Assembly: GCF_000154845.1 (NCBI RefSeq)
Contig: NZ_DS981484.1
Coordinates: 1 to 64,000, forward strand
Reading direction: 5' to 3'
Origin: Phocaeicola coprocola DSM 17136
Lineage (GTDB): Bacteria; Bacteroidota; Bacteroidia; Bacteroidales; Bacteroidaceae
DNA length: 64,000 bases
A program made the translations under genes and the position numbers. Under the pieces are notes generated by a model. The model did not search any database, was not told where the DNA came from, and saw nothing but the letters and a program-made list of their open reading frames with translations. Positions 54,459 to 64,000 of this stretch are shown here, in pieces (the first letter of the stretch is position 1; every line of letters starts with the position of its first letter).

Positions 54459-55493
54459 TTAATTAAAATACTGAATCTTACGCTGATTGATAATAACATA
54501 AATAATGACCGGAGCTCCCAGAAGAGGAGTCACGGCATTGAGTGGAATAATGCCTGCTTCTCCGGGTAAAATACAAATCAGGTTACACAACAGTGCGACA
54601 GCACTTCCCGTAAGCAACGTTACCGGCATAAGCATATTATGATTGGATGTGCCCAACATTAGTCGCGCCATATGAGGAACAGCCAGTCCGATAAAGGCAA
54701 TCGGACCACAAAAGGCTGTAGTTACCGCAGTCAGCAATCCGGTAGCAATCAGCAGCCAGTTGCGTACCCTGCGTATATTTACACCCAGATTTTCTGCATA
54801 GCGAATGCCAAGCAACAGAGCATTAAGAGGTTTTATCATCAACACCGCGATAAGCAATCCCAACAGCGTTATGATGGAAAAGCCGGGAAGCTGCTTCATC
54901 GATACGCCACCAAAGTTTCCCATTCCCCAAAGTACAAACGAGTGTACCCCTTCGGCTGTAGAAAAGAAGTTTAATAATGAGATGATGGAAGAAACTACAT
55001 AACCTATCATAATACCGGCAATAAGCAACATCACCGTATTTTTAATTATGGCAGACAGAGATAAAATGATTGCCATCACCAAAGCCGCACCGGCAAATGC
55101 CCCAGCTACTACAGAAAGAAAACCTGAAAGTACAAACTCTCCGGCAATGATACTTCCTCCACCTGCCAGCAGAACAAGTGCAACTCCCAGACTTGCTCCC
55201 GAACTGATACCTAAAATAGAAGAATCGGCAAGCGGATTACTAAATACGGTTTGCAGCATCAAGCCCGACGCAGAAAGAGCCGTTCCACAAAGCAGAGCTG
55301 TGATACACTGAGGAACACGCGACTCCCATACGATAAACTGCCAGCTGTCTTTTTCTACTTCTCCGCCAAAAAGGATGTTTGCTACGGCTTTCATCGGAAT
55401 ATCTACCGAACCGAAAACCAGATTGGCTGCCATAAGCAGCACAATCATTACAGCAAGTACACAACCATATATATATCCTCTATTTGTCTTCAT
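54459..55493 (-). CDS. btuC: Cobalamin ABC transporter permease (FecCD family)
   Basis: 344 residues from MKTNRGYIYG, about 10 membrane helices, typical FecCD/BtuC length. MARLMLGTSNHNMLMP, VPQCITALLCGTALSASGLM and GSGASL-like loop SSGASLGVALV are family features. Inner-membrane channel for vitamin B12 by operon context (riboswitch, BtuF, BtuD). It lies 2 bases ahead of btuD and about 20 bases behind btuF. Confidence 0.92.
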   Translation of the reverse strand: MKTNRGYIYGCVLAVMIVLLMAANLVFGSVDIPMKAVANILFGGEVEKDSWQFIVWESRVPQCITALLCGTALSASGLMLQTVFSNPLADSSILGISSGASLGVALVLLAGGGSIIAGEFVLSGFLSVVAGAFAGAALVMAIILSLSAIIKNTVMLLIAGIMIGYVVSSIISLLNFFSTAEGVHSFVLWGMGNFGGVSMKQLPGFSIITLLGLLIAVLMIKPLNALLLGIRYAENLGVNIRRVRNWLLIATGLLTAVTTAFCGPIAFIGLAVPHMARLMLGTSNHNMLMPVTLLTGSAVALLCNLICILPGEAGIIPLNAVTPLLGAPVIIYVIINQRKIQYFN

Positions 55494-55512
55494 GCACACA
55501 CTTTCTGAGATA

Positions 55513-56661
55513 TCACTCCGCTAAATTAGTAAAATATCTTGGAGTATAATCTTTCAAGATATCAGGATGAAATACTTTTACCAAATCCTTGAGCAACAAT
55601 TCTGGATGAAAAGGTACTTCCTCATAAAAAGAAATGCGGCTGGTATTACATCCATATACCCGACGATTGCGGAACGCATCAAAATTGGCATATGGCGCAT
55701 AGTCACTCTTCAGTTCTCTATAAGTTTTATCCACCTGCTGATTGTATTTTATCAGCCAGAAATCGGCGTGCTGTCCTTTATCGAATACTGTTTCAAAAGC
55801 CAAAGAAGCAGAACCGCTTTGAGGAATATCGGCAAATATATACCGTGCCCCCGCATCGGCATACAGTTTTGCCATTGTACTGTTTCCCCCCGGCACATAC
55901 CATGTACCACCGGTTTTCAGTTCTGTAATGACAGTCGGTTTCGGTGTTATGTCTTTCACTTGATTCCGGAGTGAAAGATAGGCCTCCTCTACCCCAGCAA
56001 ACAAAGAGTCTGCCTCAGCCTCTTTTCCAAACAGCAACCCATAAAAACGTACCCATTCGGCACGCCCCAATGCTGAAGTTTCCATATAGTCGGCACATTC
56101 AAGAATCGGTATATTCAGCTTTTCTATACGTCCGTAACCACCACTGTTTTCGTAAGGTGAAAGCAAGATACCGTCGGGATGCATGTCTATCACTTTCTCT
56201 ATGTCCGGATTCATACTGCTCCCCGCATCGGTTATTTCTTTTTTCCGACAACTTTCCAATATAGCAGGAACACGGATGTACTGCAAATCACATACTCCTT
56301 TTATTTTATCCAGTGCGCCCAACTCCTGTAAAAGTCCGCAGTGCACAGACGAGAATATCAGGGAGTTTGATAAAGGAACCCGAACAATTGTACCCTCCGG
56401 CAAGGATGAAGGACACGAATCCTGTTTATTGACCAACAAATATGTATGCAACGTTTTCAGTGTGTCCCAGGGATTACGCAGGGTAACCTGAGTATAATGC
56501 TGGTATTTTACAATTTGCAGATTCTCTGCATAGCGTAAATTCAGTGTATCACCTCCTTCTTGCATAAAAGAGGTCTTGCTCTTTCCGTTACAAGCGGAAA
56601 ACAGCAAGACCATAAGTACTATATGGGCAGATAGTATGTATTTCTTCAGTTCATTTGCCAT
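55513..56661 (-). CDS. btuF: Cobalamin-binding lipoprotein of the ABC transporter
   Basis: 382 residues. Lipoprotein signal with lipobox FSAC (about residue 24). Two-lobed periplasmic-binding fold of the BtuF/FhuD type: VHCGLLQELGALDKIKGVCD, MHPDGILLSPYENSG, and a middle long helix. It delivers B12 to BtuCD. First gene of the operon, directly behind the cobalamin riboswitch at 56795-56990, which should switch expression off when B12 is plentiful. Confidence 0.9.
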   Translation of the reverse strand: MANELKKYILSAHIVLMVLLFSACNGKSKTSFMQEGGDTLNLRYAENLQIVKYQHYTQVTLRNPWDTLKTLHTYLLVNKQDSCPSSLPEGTIVRVPLSNSLIFSSVHCGLLQELGALDKIKGVCDLQYIRVPAILESCRKKEITDAGSSMNPDIEKVIDMHPDGILLSPYENSGGYGRIEKLNIPILECADYMETSALGRAEWVRFYGLLFGKEAEADSLFAGVEEAYLSLRNQVKDITPKPTVITELKTGGTWYVPGGNSTMAKLYADAGARYIFADIPQSGSASLAFETVFDKGQHADFWLIKYNQQVDKTYRELKSDYAPYANFDAFRNRRVYGCNTSRISFYEEVPFHPELLLKDLVKVFHPDILKDYTPRYFTNLAE

Positions 56662-56794
56662 GATTATAATAATTTATCGGTCTACAATAAACAAAGCAAT
56701 ATGAGAAATAATCATTCTCACATCAGCTTCCTCAATATTAACATAGTAAAAACATAGTTCTTGCTACTCTTTCCTCGAGAGCACAAGCATGATT

Positions 56795-56990
56795 TCGTTT
56801 TGCAGGTCTTCTGACTTACTCCGGTTTGTTATGCCTTCCCACTTTCTCAAACAGAAGAAAGCAGTGGCCTGAAGTAGTAAACAAACCTTTACAAAGGAGC
56901 TTACAGCAGCGGGACTGTCCGGGACTTTCACCCGATTCCCTTTTCATCCGTGGCCTCGCATATACCAATCGGAAGCCCGACGGAACAAAA
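56795..56990 (-). promoter_or_regulatory. Cobalamin riboswitch
   Basis: Minus-strand conserved blocks in order: GGCCACGG-type P3 segment, GGGAATCGGGTGAAAGTCCC, GACAGTCCCGCTGCTGTAA, GGCCACTG and GGGAAGGC peripheral helix, and the B12 box AGTCAGAAGACCTGC (plus-strand 56802-56816). This is the AdoCbl-type aptamer. It lies about 130 bases ahead of btuF in the same direction. The 56662-56794 stretch between box and gene is the expression platform region; I saw no clear terminator in it. Confidence 0.95.
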
Positions 56991-56996
56991 CTGTGA

Positions 56997-57027
56997 CAAA
57001 TATATGCAATAAGTACTTATAATGCAA
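56997..57027 (-). promoter_or_regulatory. Promoter of the riboswitch operon (TTG-N20-TATATTTG)
   Basis: The -7 element TATATTTG is at 56997-57004 and the -33 TTG at 57025-57027, both minus strand, just ahead of the riboswitch 5' end. Confidence 0.65.
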
Positions 57028-57094
57028 TAAAAGGTGAACCAAAATCCAATTTTATTTGTTTACTTTGTGTTTATATTAAAAGTTGATATCATCT

Positions 57095-58537
57095 ATGATT
57101 ACTGCAGAAAATATTTTACTAGTCGGGTCTATTTTAATCTTTACAAGTATTCTAATCAGCAAAACCGGATATCGTTTCGGTATCCCTACCCTGCTGTTAT
57201 TCCTGCTGGTAGGTATGGCTTTCGGCAGTGACGGTCTCGGCATTCAGTTCAACAGTGCTTCAGACGCTCAGTTTATCGGCATGATGGCACTCAGCATCAT
57301 CTTGTTCTCGGGAGGAATGGATACCCGATACTCCGATATCAAACCAGTCTTAAAACAAGGTATACTGCTCTCTACTGTGGGAGTATTGGTCACCACACTG
57401 CTTACCGGATTGTTTATTTTCTTCCTTTCGTATTACACGCATGCCAACATAGAACTTACTCTGATGGTTTCTTTGCTGCTTGCTGCAACCATGTCGTCTA
57501 CAGACTCGGCTTCGGTATTCAGCTTGTTGCGCTCACAACGCATGAACCTTAAATACAATCTCCGCCCCATGCTGGAGCTGGAAAGTGGAAGTAACGACCC
57601 GATGGCATATATGCTTACCATTGTACTGATTCAGGTTATCGGCAGCGGAAGCAATTTCGACGTAACAGTCATACTGAAAGACTTATTTATACAGTTCCTG
57701 TTCGGAGGAGTCATAGGATACGCCTTCGGTAAGTTCGCTGTCTGGCTTGTCAATAAAATAGAACTTTCCAACAGTGCTCTCTACCCGATTCTTCTGCTTA
57801 GTCTGGTCTTCATCACATTTACTCTTACCGACCTGGTTAAAGGAAACGGCTATCTGGCAGTATATATCGCCGGAATGATTGTTGGAAATGCTCGACTGGC
57901 TTACCGGAAAGAAACCAATACGTTCATGAACGGACTGACATGGCTGTTCCAGATAATCATGTTCCTGACTTTGGGACTTTTGGTCAATCCTCATGAAATG
58001 CTCGATATCTCTGTAACAGCTCTGCTTATCGGCGTCTTTATGATTCTGATAGCACGCCCGGTCAGTGTATTTTTGTGCCTGCTTCCATTTAAAGGAATCA
58101 CTAATAAGGCACGAGTTTTTATTTCCTGGGTAGGACTAAGAGGAGCCGTTCCTATTATTTTTGCAACTTATCCGGTAATAGCACAAATTCCCGGCTCAAA
58201 CCAGTTGTTCAATATCGTATTCTTCATTACTCTGTTATCGCTTACTATACAGGGAATGACTATTTCGAAAATGGCACGCTGGCTCAAGCTTGACTTGCCT
58301 GAAGAAAAAGAAGGTAATGAATTTGGTGTAGAACTTCCGGAGGAAATCGACACCCACCTGGATGATATCACGCTTACAGAAGACATGCTCTCAACCGGAA
58401 ACCGGCTAGCCGACATGAATATTCCTAAAGGCACACTCGTGATGCTTATCAAACGAGGAAACGAATTTATTATTCCTAACGGACAGATAGAACTTCATGC
58501 CGGAGATAAACTGCTGGTAATGTCTGAAAAGAAATAA
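57095..58537 (+). CDS. Potassium/proton antiporter (NhaP2/CvrA type)
   Basis: 480 residues from MITAENILLVG. About 12 membrane helices of the CPA1 family, with ESGSNDPMAYMLTI and LRGAVPIIFATYPV as ion-pathway motifs, then a cytosolic TrkA-C domain (about 400-480; NIPKGTLVMLIKRGNEF, LHAGDKLLVMSEKK) that likely senses nucleotides. It should exchange K+ (or Na+) for H+ to control cell K+ and pH. A TTG four codons upstream is less likely as the start than this ATG. Confidence 0.88.
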   Translation: MITAENILLVGSILIFTSILISKTGYRFGIPTLLLFLLVGMAFGSDGLGIQFNSASDAQFIGMMALSIILFSGGMDTRYSDIKPVLKQGILLSTVGVLVTTLLTGLFIFFLSYYTHANIELTLMVSLLLAATMSSTDSASVFSLLRSQRMNLKYNLRPMLELESGSNDPMAYMLTIVLIQVIGSGSNFDVTVILKDLFIQFLFGGVIGYAFGKFAVWLVNKIELSNSALYPILLLSLVFITFTLTDLVKGNGYLAVYIAGMIVGNARLAYRKETNTFMNGLTWLFQIIMFLTLGLLVNPHEMLDISVTALLIGVFMILIARPVSVFLCLLPFKGITNKARVFISWVGLRGAVPIIFATYPVIAQIPGSNQLFNIVFFITLLSLTIQGMTISKMARWLKLDLPEEKEGNEFGVELPEEIDTHLDDITLTEDMLSTGNRLADMNIPKGTLVMLIKRGNEFIIPNGQIELHAGDKLLVMSEKK

Positions 58538-58575
58538 AAGTAAGGTTTACAGCTGTTTATTTCCATTTTATTTAT

Positions 58576-58583
58576 TACATTTG
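58576..58583 (+). promoter_or_regulatory. -7 promoter element (TACATTTG) for hppA
   Basis: TACATTTG 25 bases before the ATG; a TTTA at about -33 is weak. Confidence 0.55.
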
Positions 58584-58608
58584 GGAAACAACTTTAAAAT
58601 CAAATCTT

Positions 58609-60813
58609 ATGGAAACATATCTTTTTTGGTTGGTTCCCATTGCATCAATTCTGGCATTAGCTTTTGCCGGATATTTCTACAAGCAAATGATGCGGGAAAG
58701 CGAAGGCAGTCCTGAAATGCAGAAAATAGCTGCCCATGTTCGCAAAGGAGCCATGTCGTACTTAAAACAACAATACAAAGTTGTTACGCTTGTTTTTATC
58801 GGACTCGTTATTTTGTTTGCCATCATGGCATACGGATTCAATCTGCAAAATCACTGGGTTCCGATTGCTTTCCTTACAGGAGGATTCTTCTCGGGACTGT
58901 CGGGCTATCTGGGAATGAAAACTGCGACCTATGCTTCGGCACGTACTGCCAATGCTGCACGCAATTCATTGAACGGCGGGCTACGAATTGCTTTCCGAAG
59001 CGGAGCAGTAATGGGACTCGTAGTAGTCGGACTAGGGTTGTTCGACATTTCCTTCTGGTATATTCTTCTGGACAAATGTATTCCGGCAGATGCCATGAAT
59101 CCGACTGCTAAATTATGTGTCATCACCACTACAATGCTTACATTCGGAATGGGAGCTTCTACACAAGCCCTATTCGCCAGAGTTGGAGGAGGTATTTATA
59201 CGAAAGCTGCCGATGTAGGAGCTGATTTGGTTGGTAAAGTGGAAGCCGGAATTCCCGAAGACGACCCACGCAATCCGGCAACAATAGCCGACAATGTAGG
59301 TGACAATGTCGGTGATGTAGCTGGCATGGGAGCCGACTTGTATGAATCGTATTGCGGATCAATACTTGCAACAGCCGCACTAGGAGCAGCAGCCTTCATC
59401 GGAACAGGCAATACAGAAATGCAATTTAAGGCTGTTATTGCTCCGATGTTGATAGCAGCAGTAGGAATTATCCTTTCCATTATTGGCATATTCGGTGTAC
59501 GTACAAAGGAAAACGCTGGCATGAAAGAATTGCTCAAAGCGCTCTCTACCGGAACAAACCTCAGTTCTGTTCTCATCGTAATAGGTACATTCCTTATTCT
59601 TTGGATGCTAAACATAACCAATTGGGTTAATATTGCCTTTGCTGTAGTAGTAGGACTATTGGTAGGAATCATTATCGGACAGTCTACCGAATATTATACA
59701 TCCCAATCGTACAGACCGACTCAAAAGCTTTCGGAAAGTGGAAAAACGGGGCCTGCTACTGTTATTATCTCCGGAATCGGGCTGGGAATGATCTCTACAA
59801 CAATACCTGTCATTGCAGTTGTAGCTGGAATCATCCTTTCTTACTGGCTGGCATCGGGCTTCGATTTCACCAATATCGGTATGGGACTATACGGTATAGG
59901 TATAGCCGCTGTAGGAATGCTCTCGACATTAGGCATCACCTTAGCAACCGACGCTTATGGTCCGATAGCTGACAATGCAGGAGGAAATGCCGAAATGAGC
60001 GGATTGGGCGAAGAAGTACGTCACCGTACCGATGCACTCGACTCTTTGGGAAATACAACAGCTGCTACTGGAAAAGGATTCGCCATCGGTTCGGCTGCAC
60101 TGACAGGGCTTGCTTTGCTGGCTTCCTATATTGAAGAAATACGTATCGGTTTGGAACGTATCGGAACAACACTTCTCGAACTACCAGGTGGTATCAGCAT
60201 AACGATCCGCGAGGCTAGTTTCACAGATTTCATGATGTATTACGACGTAACACTGATGAACCCAAAGGTTCTATCGGGTATGTTCATCGGAAGCATGATG
60301 GCCTTTCTGTTTTGTGGTCTGACTATGAATGCCGTAGGACGTGCTGCTGCCAGCATGGTAGAAGAAGTTCGCCGGCAATTCCGTGAAATCAAGGGTATAC
60401 TGGAAGGCAAGGCAGAGCCGGATTACGCACGCTGTGTACAAATCTCTACCCAAGGAGCCCAGCGCGAAATGGTCTTTCCATCACTTCTGGCTATAATAGC
60501 TCCTATTGTCACTGGATTATTATTCGGGGTCCCTGGAGTAATCGGACTGCTTATCGGAGGATTGTCTTCTGGATTTGTTCTGGCTATTTTTATGGCAAAC
60601 GCCGGCGGTGCATGGGATAATGCCAAGAAGTATGTAGAAGAAGGTAACTTCGGAGGTAAAGGCAGCGAAGTACATCGTGCAGCAGTAGTAGGAGATACAG
60701 TAGGCGATCCATTCAAAGACACGTCAGGCCCCAGCTTGAATATTCTTATTAAATTGATGAGCATGGTAGCTATTGTCATGGCAGGACTGACTGTATCCTG
60801 GAGCTTATTCTAA
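58609..60813 (+). CDS. hppA: Membrane-bound cation-pumping pyrophosphatase
   Basis: 734 residues, about 16 membrane helices. Couples pyrophosphate hydrolysis to Na+ and/or H+ export. Pyrophosphate-binding motifs: [20 protein letters not shown] (about 200), [29 protein letters not shown] and [17 protein letters not shown]. In [10 protein letters not shown] the position diagnostic for K+ dependence is Ala, pointing to the K+-stimulated class. Membrane pyrophosphatases of gut Bacteroides are known that pump both Na+ and H+; which ion this one pumps was not decided here. Monocistronic. Confidence 0.95.
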   Translation: METYLFWLVPIASILALAFAGYFYKQMMRESEGSPEMQKIAAHVRKGAMSYLKQQYKVVTLVFIGLVILFAIMAYGFNLQNHWVPIAFLTGGFFSGLSGYLGMKTATYASARTANAARNSLNGGLRIAFRSGAVMGLVVVGLGLFDISFWYILLDKCIPADAMNPTAKLCVITTTMLTFGMGASTQALFARVGGGIYTKAADVGADLVGKVEAGIPEDDPRNPATIADNVGDNVGDVAGMGADLYESYCGSILATAALGAAAFIGTGNTEMQFKAVIAPMLIAAVGIILSIIGIFGVRTKENAGMKELLKALSTGTNLSSVLIVIGTFLILWMLNITNWVNIAFAVVVGLLVGIIIGQSTEYYTSQSYRPTQKLSESGKTGPATVIISGIGLGMISTTIPVIAVVAGIILSYWLASGFDFTNIGMGLYGIGIAAVGMLSTLGITLATDAYGPIADNAGGNAEMSGLGEEVRHRTDALDSLGNTTAATGKGFAIGSAALTGLALLASYIEEIRIGLERIGTTLLELPGGISITIREASFTDFMMYYDVTLMNPKVLSGMFIGSMMAFLFCGLTMNAVGRAAASMVEEVRRQFREIKGILEGKAEPDYARCVQISTQGAQREMVFPSLLAIIAPIVTGLLFGVPGVIGLLIGGLSSGFVLAIFMANAGGAWDNAKKYVEEGNFGGKGSEVHRAAVVGDTVGDPFKDTSGPSLNILIKLMSMVAIVMAGLTVSWSLF

Positions 60814-61008
60814 AAAGAATAATACTCACATTGATAATTTTTATCCCCAATATCCTTCACTATCTTTATTTTCTTTACTGTCAGTAATAAAAGGTAGTGA
60901 AGGATTATTTTTATAGAATCGATGTGCTTTTCTTTCATTACTTCTCAACGCACCACACATATTAGTTTCTTTTAAAACTATTTCTTTTACAAATAAAATC
61001 ACCAAAAG

Positions 61009-61040
61009 TTTGTGAAGCAGATAAAATAAAGCTACCTTTG
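61009..61040 (+). promoter_or_regulatory. FadL-type gene promoter (TTTG-N20-TACCTTTG)
   Basis: TTTG at 61009-61012 and TACCTTTG at 61033-61040; consensus in both parts. Confidence 0.75.
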
Positions 61041-61069
61041 CGGCTTTAATTTATCAAAAATATATTTTA

Positions 61070-62410
61070 ATGAAGAAATTTTTACTTATCTGCGCAGCGA
61101 CACTAATTGTTTCAAACTCAACTTTCGCAGGAGATTATTTAACTAATACAAATCAACATGCCGCCTTTTTACGTATGGCAGCGCGTGGTGCCTCTATTGA
61201 TGTAGACGGTGTATATAGCAACCCAGCCGGACTAGCCTTTTTACAAAAAGATGGTTTTCACCTCTCACTAACCGGACAAAGTGCATATCAAACTCGTGAA
61301 ATTGCTGCCACTACAGGATTATGGACATTAGATGGCAAAGAAACAACACAAAATTATAAAGGTACAGCATCAGCACCGTTCATCCCTTCTTTCCATGGTG
61401 TATATAAAGATGGGAACTGGGCTGTTTCTGCAAGTTTTGCTATAACAGGAGGAGGAGGAAAAGCTTCCTTCGACAACGGTCTGCCAATGTTTAACTCTCT
61501 GGCAATTGGGGGAATTTATAAAAACGAACAACTGGCTGGTTTAATAGGAAAACCTGTTACTCCTAATATGTATGATATCAATACCGCAATGGATGGTAAA
61601 CAATATATTTATGGTGTACAGCTAGGATTAAGCTATAGAATCAACGACTGGCTGAGTGTATACGCCGGAGGACGTATGAACTATGTAAAAAGCGGCTATG
61701 AAGGATATCTGAAAGCACAGTTAAAACAAGATTTCGGAGGAACGCAATTAATGAATCTGGCACTCGACTGCGAGCAGACAGGTTGGGGAGTTACTCCGAT
61801 AATCGGTGCCGACGTAAAACTTGGAAAATGGAACTTGGCTGCCAAATATGAAATCAAAACAAACTTAAATATCGAAAACAAGACTAATACTTTAGATGCT
61901 CCAGGGGTACCGGAAGAAGTTCTTAAACCTTATGCTGATGGAGAACAGACTCCCAGCGATATTCCTGCATTTCTGAGTGTAGCTGCCGGATACGAAATTT
62001 TGCACAACCTGCGTGCTTCGGTAGAATACCACTTCTTTGATGACAAACATGCCGGTATGTTGAATGACCGTCAGAAGACATTGAAGCACGGAACACACGA
62101 ATACCTTGCCGGAATAGAATGGGATATCATCAAGGAATTAACTATCAGTGGAGGTTTCCAGAAAACGAACTATGGATTAAGCAATGATTTCCAAACAGAT
62201 ACAAGTTTCTACTGTAGTTCATACTCACTAGGATTCGGAGCAAGAGTCAACTTCAATGAATCATGGAGTATTGATGTTGCATATTTCTGGACTAACTATG
62301 ATGATTATACAAAGACTACAGAAAGTTATAATAATACCGGAGTAAAAGGTACAGATGTATATAGCCGTACGAATAAAATATTCGGTCTGAGTCTGAATTA
62401 TCATTTCTAA
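61070..62410 (+). CDS. OmpP1/FadL-family outer-membrane transporter
   Basis: 446 residues. A signal peptide (about 1-20, ending TFAGD) is followed by NTNQHAAFLRMAARGASID and VYSNPAGLAFL, the FadL/TodX N-terminal hatch features, then a beta-barrel of about 14 strands ending NKIFGLSLNYHF with terminal Phe. It should pass hydrophobic compounds such as fatty acids across the outer membrane. Single gene with a consensus promoter and a strong terminator. Confidence 0.88.
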   Translation: MKKFLLICAATLIVSNSTFAGDYLTNTNQHAAFLRMAARGASIDVDGVYSNPAGLAFLQKDGFHLSLTGQSAYQTREIAATTGLWTLDGKETTQNYKGTASAPFIPSFHGVYKDGNWAVSASFAITGGGGKASFDNGLPMFNSLAIGGIYKNEQLAGLIGKPVTPNMYDINTAMDGKQYIYGVQLGLSYRINDWLSVYAGGRMNYVKSGYEGYLKAQLKQDFGGTQLMNLALDCEQTGWGVTPIIGADVKLGKWNLAAKYEIKTNLNIENKTNTLDAPGVPEEVLKPYADGEQTPSDIPAFLSVAAGYEILHNLRASVEYHFFDDKHAGMLNDRQKTLKHGTHEYLAGIEWDIIKELTISGGFQKTNYGLSNDFQTDTSFYCSSYSLGFGARVNFNESWSIDVAYFWTNYDDYTKTTESYNNTGVKGTDVYSRTNKIFGLSLNYHF

Positions 62411-62455
62411 AAAGTAAGATATATTTTCGGGGAAACTAAATATTCTCTCCTCTTC

Positions 62456-62509
62456 GCCTGTCATTGATTTTATCATCTGTTTGTCGATAAAATTAATGAC
62501 AGGCTTTTT
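62456..62509 (+). terminator. Terminator after FadL-type gene
   Basis: GCCTGTCATTGATTTTATC pairs with GATAAAATTAATGACAGGC (one mismatch), followed by five T. The remainder of 62510-62651 is AT-rich with nothing recognised. Confidence 0.9.
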
Positions 62510-62651
62510 GTTTTTTACCATAAAGAAAACGAATACTGCTCCCTAAAAGTTTTACATATAACTTTGAAGGTGCAGTTCATTTTTTTAATAGAAAATAACA
62601 CCCCCCAATGAATTTAGCTGAAAGAGATTGAACTTCGTAATTTTTTTTTCT

Positions 62652-62659
62652 TAACTTTG
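62652..62659 (+). promoter_or_regulatory. -7 promoter element (TAACTTTG) for pgk
   Basis: TAACTTTG preceded by a long T tract (62641-62649), 52 bases before the ATG. Confidence 0.6.
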
Positions 62660-62711
62660 CGCTGCATCTTAAAGAGATTACAAACAACTTTAAACAAAAA
62701 ATATTGAGATT

Positions 62712-63968
62712 ATGATGACTATTGACAAATTCAACTTTGCCGGAAAAAAGGCAATCGTTCGCGTTGACTTCAACGTACCTTTGAACGAAGAAGGTAAAAT
62801 TACTGACGATACTCGTATCCGTGGTGCTCTGCCTACTTTGAAAAAAGTATTGGCTGATGGTGGTGCTCTCATTATTATGTCACACATGGGTAAACCAAAA
62901 GGCAAAGTAAACGCTAAATATTCTCTGAGCCAGATTGTAGACGCTGTTGCTGCTGCTTTGGGTACTCCAGTTCAGTTTGCTCCAGATTGCGCTAAAGCTC
63001 AGGAAGCTGCTGCTGCTTTGAAACCAGGTGAAGTTCTGTTGCTCGAAAACTTGCGTTTCTATCCTGAAGAAGAAGGAAAACCTGTAGGTATCGAAAAAGA
63101 AGATCCTGCTTACGAAGATGCAAAGAAAGCTATGAAAGCTTCTCAGAAAGAATTTGCTAAAACTTTGGCATCTTACGCAGACTGCTATGTAATGGATGCA
63201 TTCGGTACAGCTCACCGTAAACACGCTTCTACTGCAGTTATCGCTGACTACTTCGATGCTGATCACAAGATGTTGGGTTACCTGATGGAAAAAGAAGTTC
63301 AGGCTGTAGACAACGTTTTGAAAGATATCAAACGTCCGTTTACTGCTATCATGGGTGGTTCTAAAGTTTCTACTAAGATCGGTATCATCGAAAACTTGAT
63401 GGACAAAGTAGATAACTTGATCCTTTGCGGTGGTATGGCATTTACTTTTGCAAAAGCTCAGGGTGGTAAGATCGGTAACTCATTGGTTGAAGATGACAAA
63501 CTTGACTTAGCTCTTGACATCATGGCTAAAGCTAAAGCTAAAGGTGTTAACTTGGTTTTGGGTTGCGACTGTGTAGCTGCTGATGCATTTGCAAACGACG
63601 CACACACTCAGGTTTGCGACGACAAGAACATTCCTGACGGATGGATGGGATTGGATGCAGGTCCTAAGACTCGTGAAGAATTCAAAGCAGCTATCAAGGG
63701 TGCAAAGACTATTTTGTGGAATGGTCCTGCCGGTGTATTCGAAATGGACAACTTCGCAGGTGGTTCTAAAGTAATTGCAGAAGCTATTGCTGAAGCTACA
63801 AAAGAAGGTGCATTCTCATTGATCGGTGGTGGTGACTCTGTAGCTTGTATCAACAAGTTTGGTATGGCTGATCAGGTTTCTTACATCTCTACTGGTGGTG
63901 GTGCTTTGTTGGAAGCTATCGAAGGTAAAATCCTTCCGGGTATCGCAGCTATCCGTGGCGACAAATAA
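62712..63968 (+). CDS. pgk: Phosphoglycerate kinase
   Basis: Glycolytic enzyme making ATP from 1,3-bisphosphoglycerate. 418 residues, typical. [19 protein letters not shown] and [16 protein letters not shown] at the N-terminus, [20 protein letters not shown], the hinge [15 protein letters not shown], and the C-terminal nucleotide loop [15 protein letters not shown] are all present. A second ATG directly follows the first; either may be used. Codon choice is strongly biased (GCT, GGT, AAC, TTC), as expected for one of the most highly expressed genes in the cell. Confidence 0.97.
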   Translation: MMTIDKFNFAGKKAIVRVDFNVPLNEEGKITDDTRIRGALPTLKKVLADGGALIIMSHMGKPKGKVNAKYSLSQIVDAVAAALGTPVQFAPDCAKAQEAAAALKPGEVLLLENLRFYPEEEGKPVGIEKEDPAYEDAKKAMKASQKEFAKTLASYADCYVMDAFGTAHRKHASTAVIADYFDADHKMLGYLMEKEVQAVDNVLKDIKRPFTAIMGGSKVSTKIGIIENLMDKVDNLILCGGMAFTFAKAQGGKIGNSLVEDDKLDLALDIMAKAKAKGVNLVLGCDCVAADAFANDAHTQVCDDKNIPDGWMGLDAGPKTREEFKAAIKGAKTILWNGPAGVFEMDNFAGGSKVIAEAIAEATKEGAFSLIGGGDSVACINKFGMADQVSYISTGGGALLEAIEGKILPGIAAIRGDK

Positions 63969-64000
63969 TTTAGACTAACACTCTATACCTAAGAGTTATA

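Noticed and set aside
1-64000. tRNA, rRNA, CRISPR arrays, prophage and IS elements
   Set aside because: No cloverleaf-type sequence, repeat-spacer pattern, phage gene cluster or transposase was seen; the only mobile element recognised is the group II intron.

Overview
The window reads as a chromosomal segment of a gut Bacteroidaceae (Bacteroides or Phocaeicola type). The signs are: recurrent TAnnTTTG promoter elements, some with a TTTG/TTG about 20 bp upstream, in front of genes that lack clear Shine-Dalgarno sites; Bacteroidales-restricted families (DUF4836, DUF4286, DUF4301, DUF3843, DUF4924, DUF4251, DUF4136); a hybrid two-component regulator with an AraC output; Bacteroidota-type lipoproteins; and a glutaminyl-tRNA synthetase. 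No rRNA, tRNA, CRISPR array, prophage or transposase was seen. Most genes are housekeeping and are packed in short operons separated by bidirectional terminators.

Region by region. 1-8.7 kb is a minus-strand block of two operons: nucleoside permease, BFN/UVR protein, rsmE and a DUF4836 lipoprotein cut by the window edge; and DUF4286, ruvC, a lipoprotein pullulanase and a double ABC ATPase. 8.7-12.5 kb holds an acyl-CoA ligase whose terminator has been separated from it by a complete group IIC intron (about 10469-12398, antisense, maturase inside). 12.5-15 kb has ribonuclease Z, then an ECF sigma factor with a membrane protein and a secreted Spy-like protein. 15-20 kb has mazG, two convergent DUF2582 winged-helix genes (one broken by an in-frame TGA replacing Trp), the minus-strand operon rarA / 2-hydroxyacid dehydrogenase / C_GCAxxG_C_C protein, and upstream of rarA a candidate rod-shaped small RNA with its own promoter and terminator.

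20-34.6 kb: glnS, a TPR protein, a his operon (hisG-D-C-B) led by a recognisable leader peptide (three consecutive His codons) and attenuator, DUF4301, a RelA-type (p)ppGpp synthetase with a degenerate hydrolase domain, a DUF1573 protein and a family 10 pectate lyase. 34.6-44.2 kb: an envelope operon (DUF4251, DUF4136 lipoprotein, beta-barrel), a YbjN-like protein, an MFS transporter, DUF3843, a free-standing cyclomaltodextrinase C-terminal-like domain, and the operon lysE-type exporter / DUF4924 / rfbD / prfC.

44.2-64 kb: purL, an orphan hybrid two-component system, a pair of short chromate transporters, a cobalamin-riboswitch-controlled BtuFCD uptake operon, a K+/H+ antiporter, a membrane pyrophosphatase, a FadL-type outer-membrane protein and pgk.

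The least ordinary items are the intron that splits a gene from its terminator, the candidate small RNA next to rarA, the his attenuator, the nonsense-interrupted DUF2582 gene, the long layered hairpin after glnS, and genes whose start codons sit only 4-5 bases from the promoter element. All assignments come from reading motifs by eye; no database search or folding program was run.
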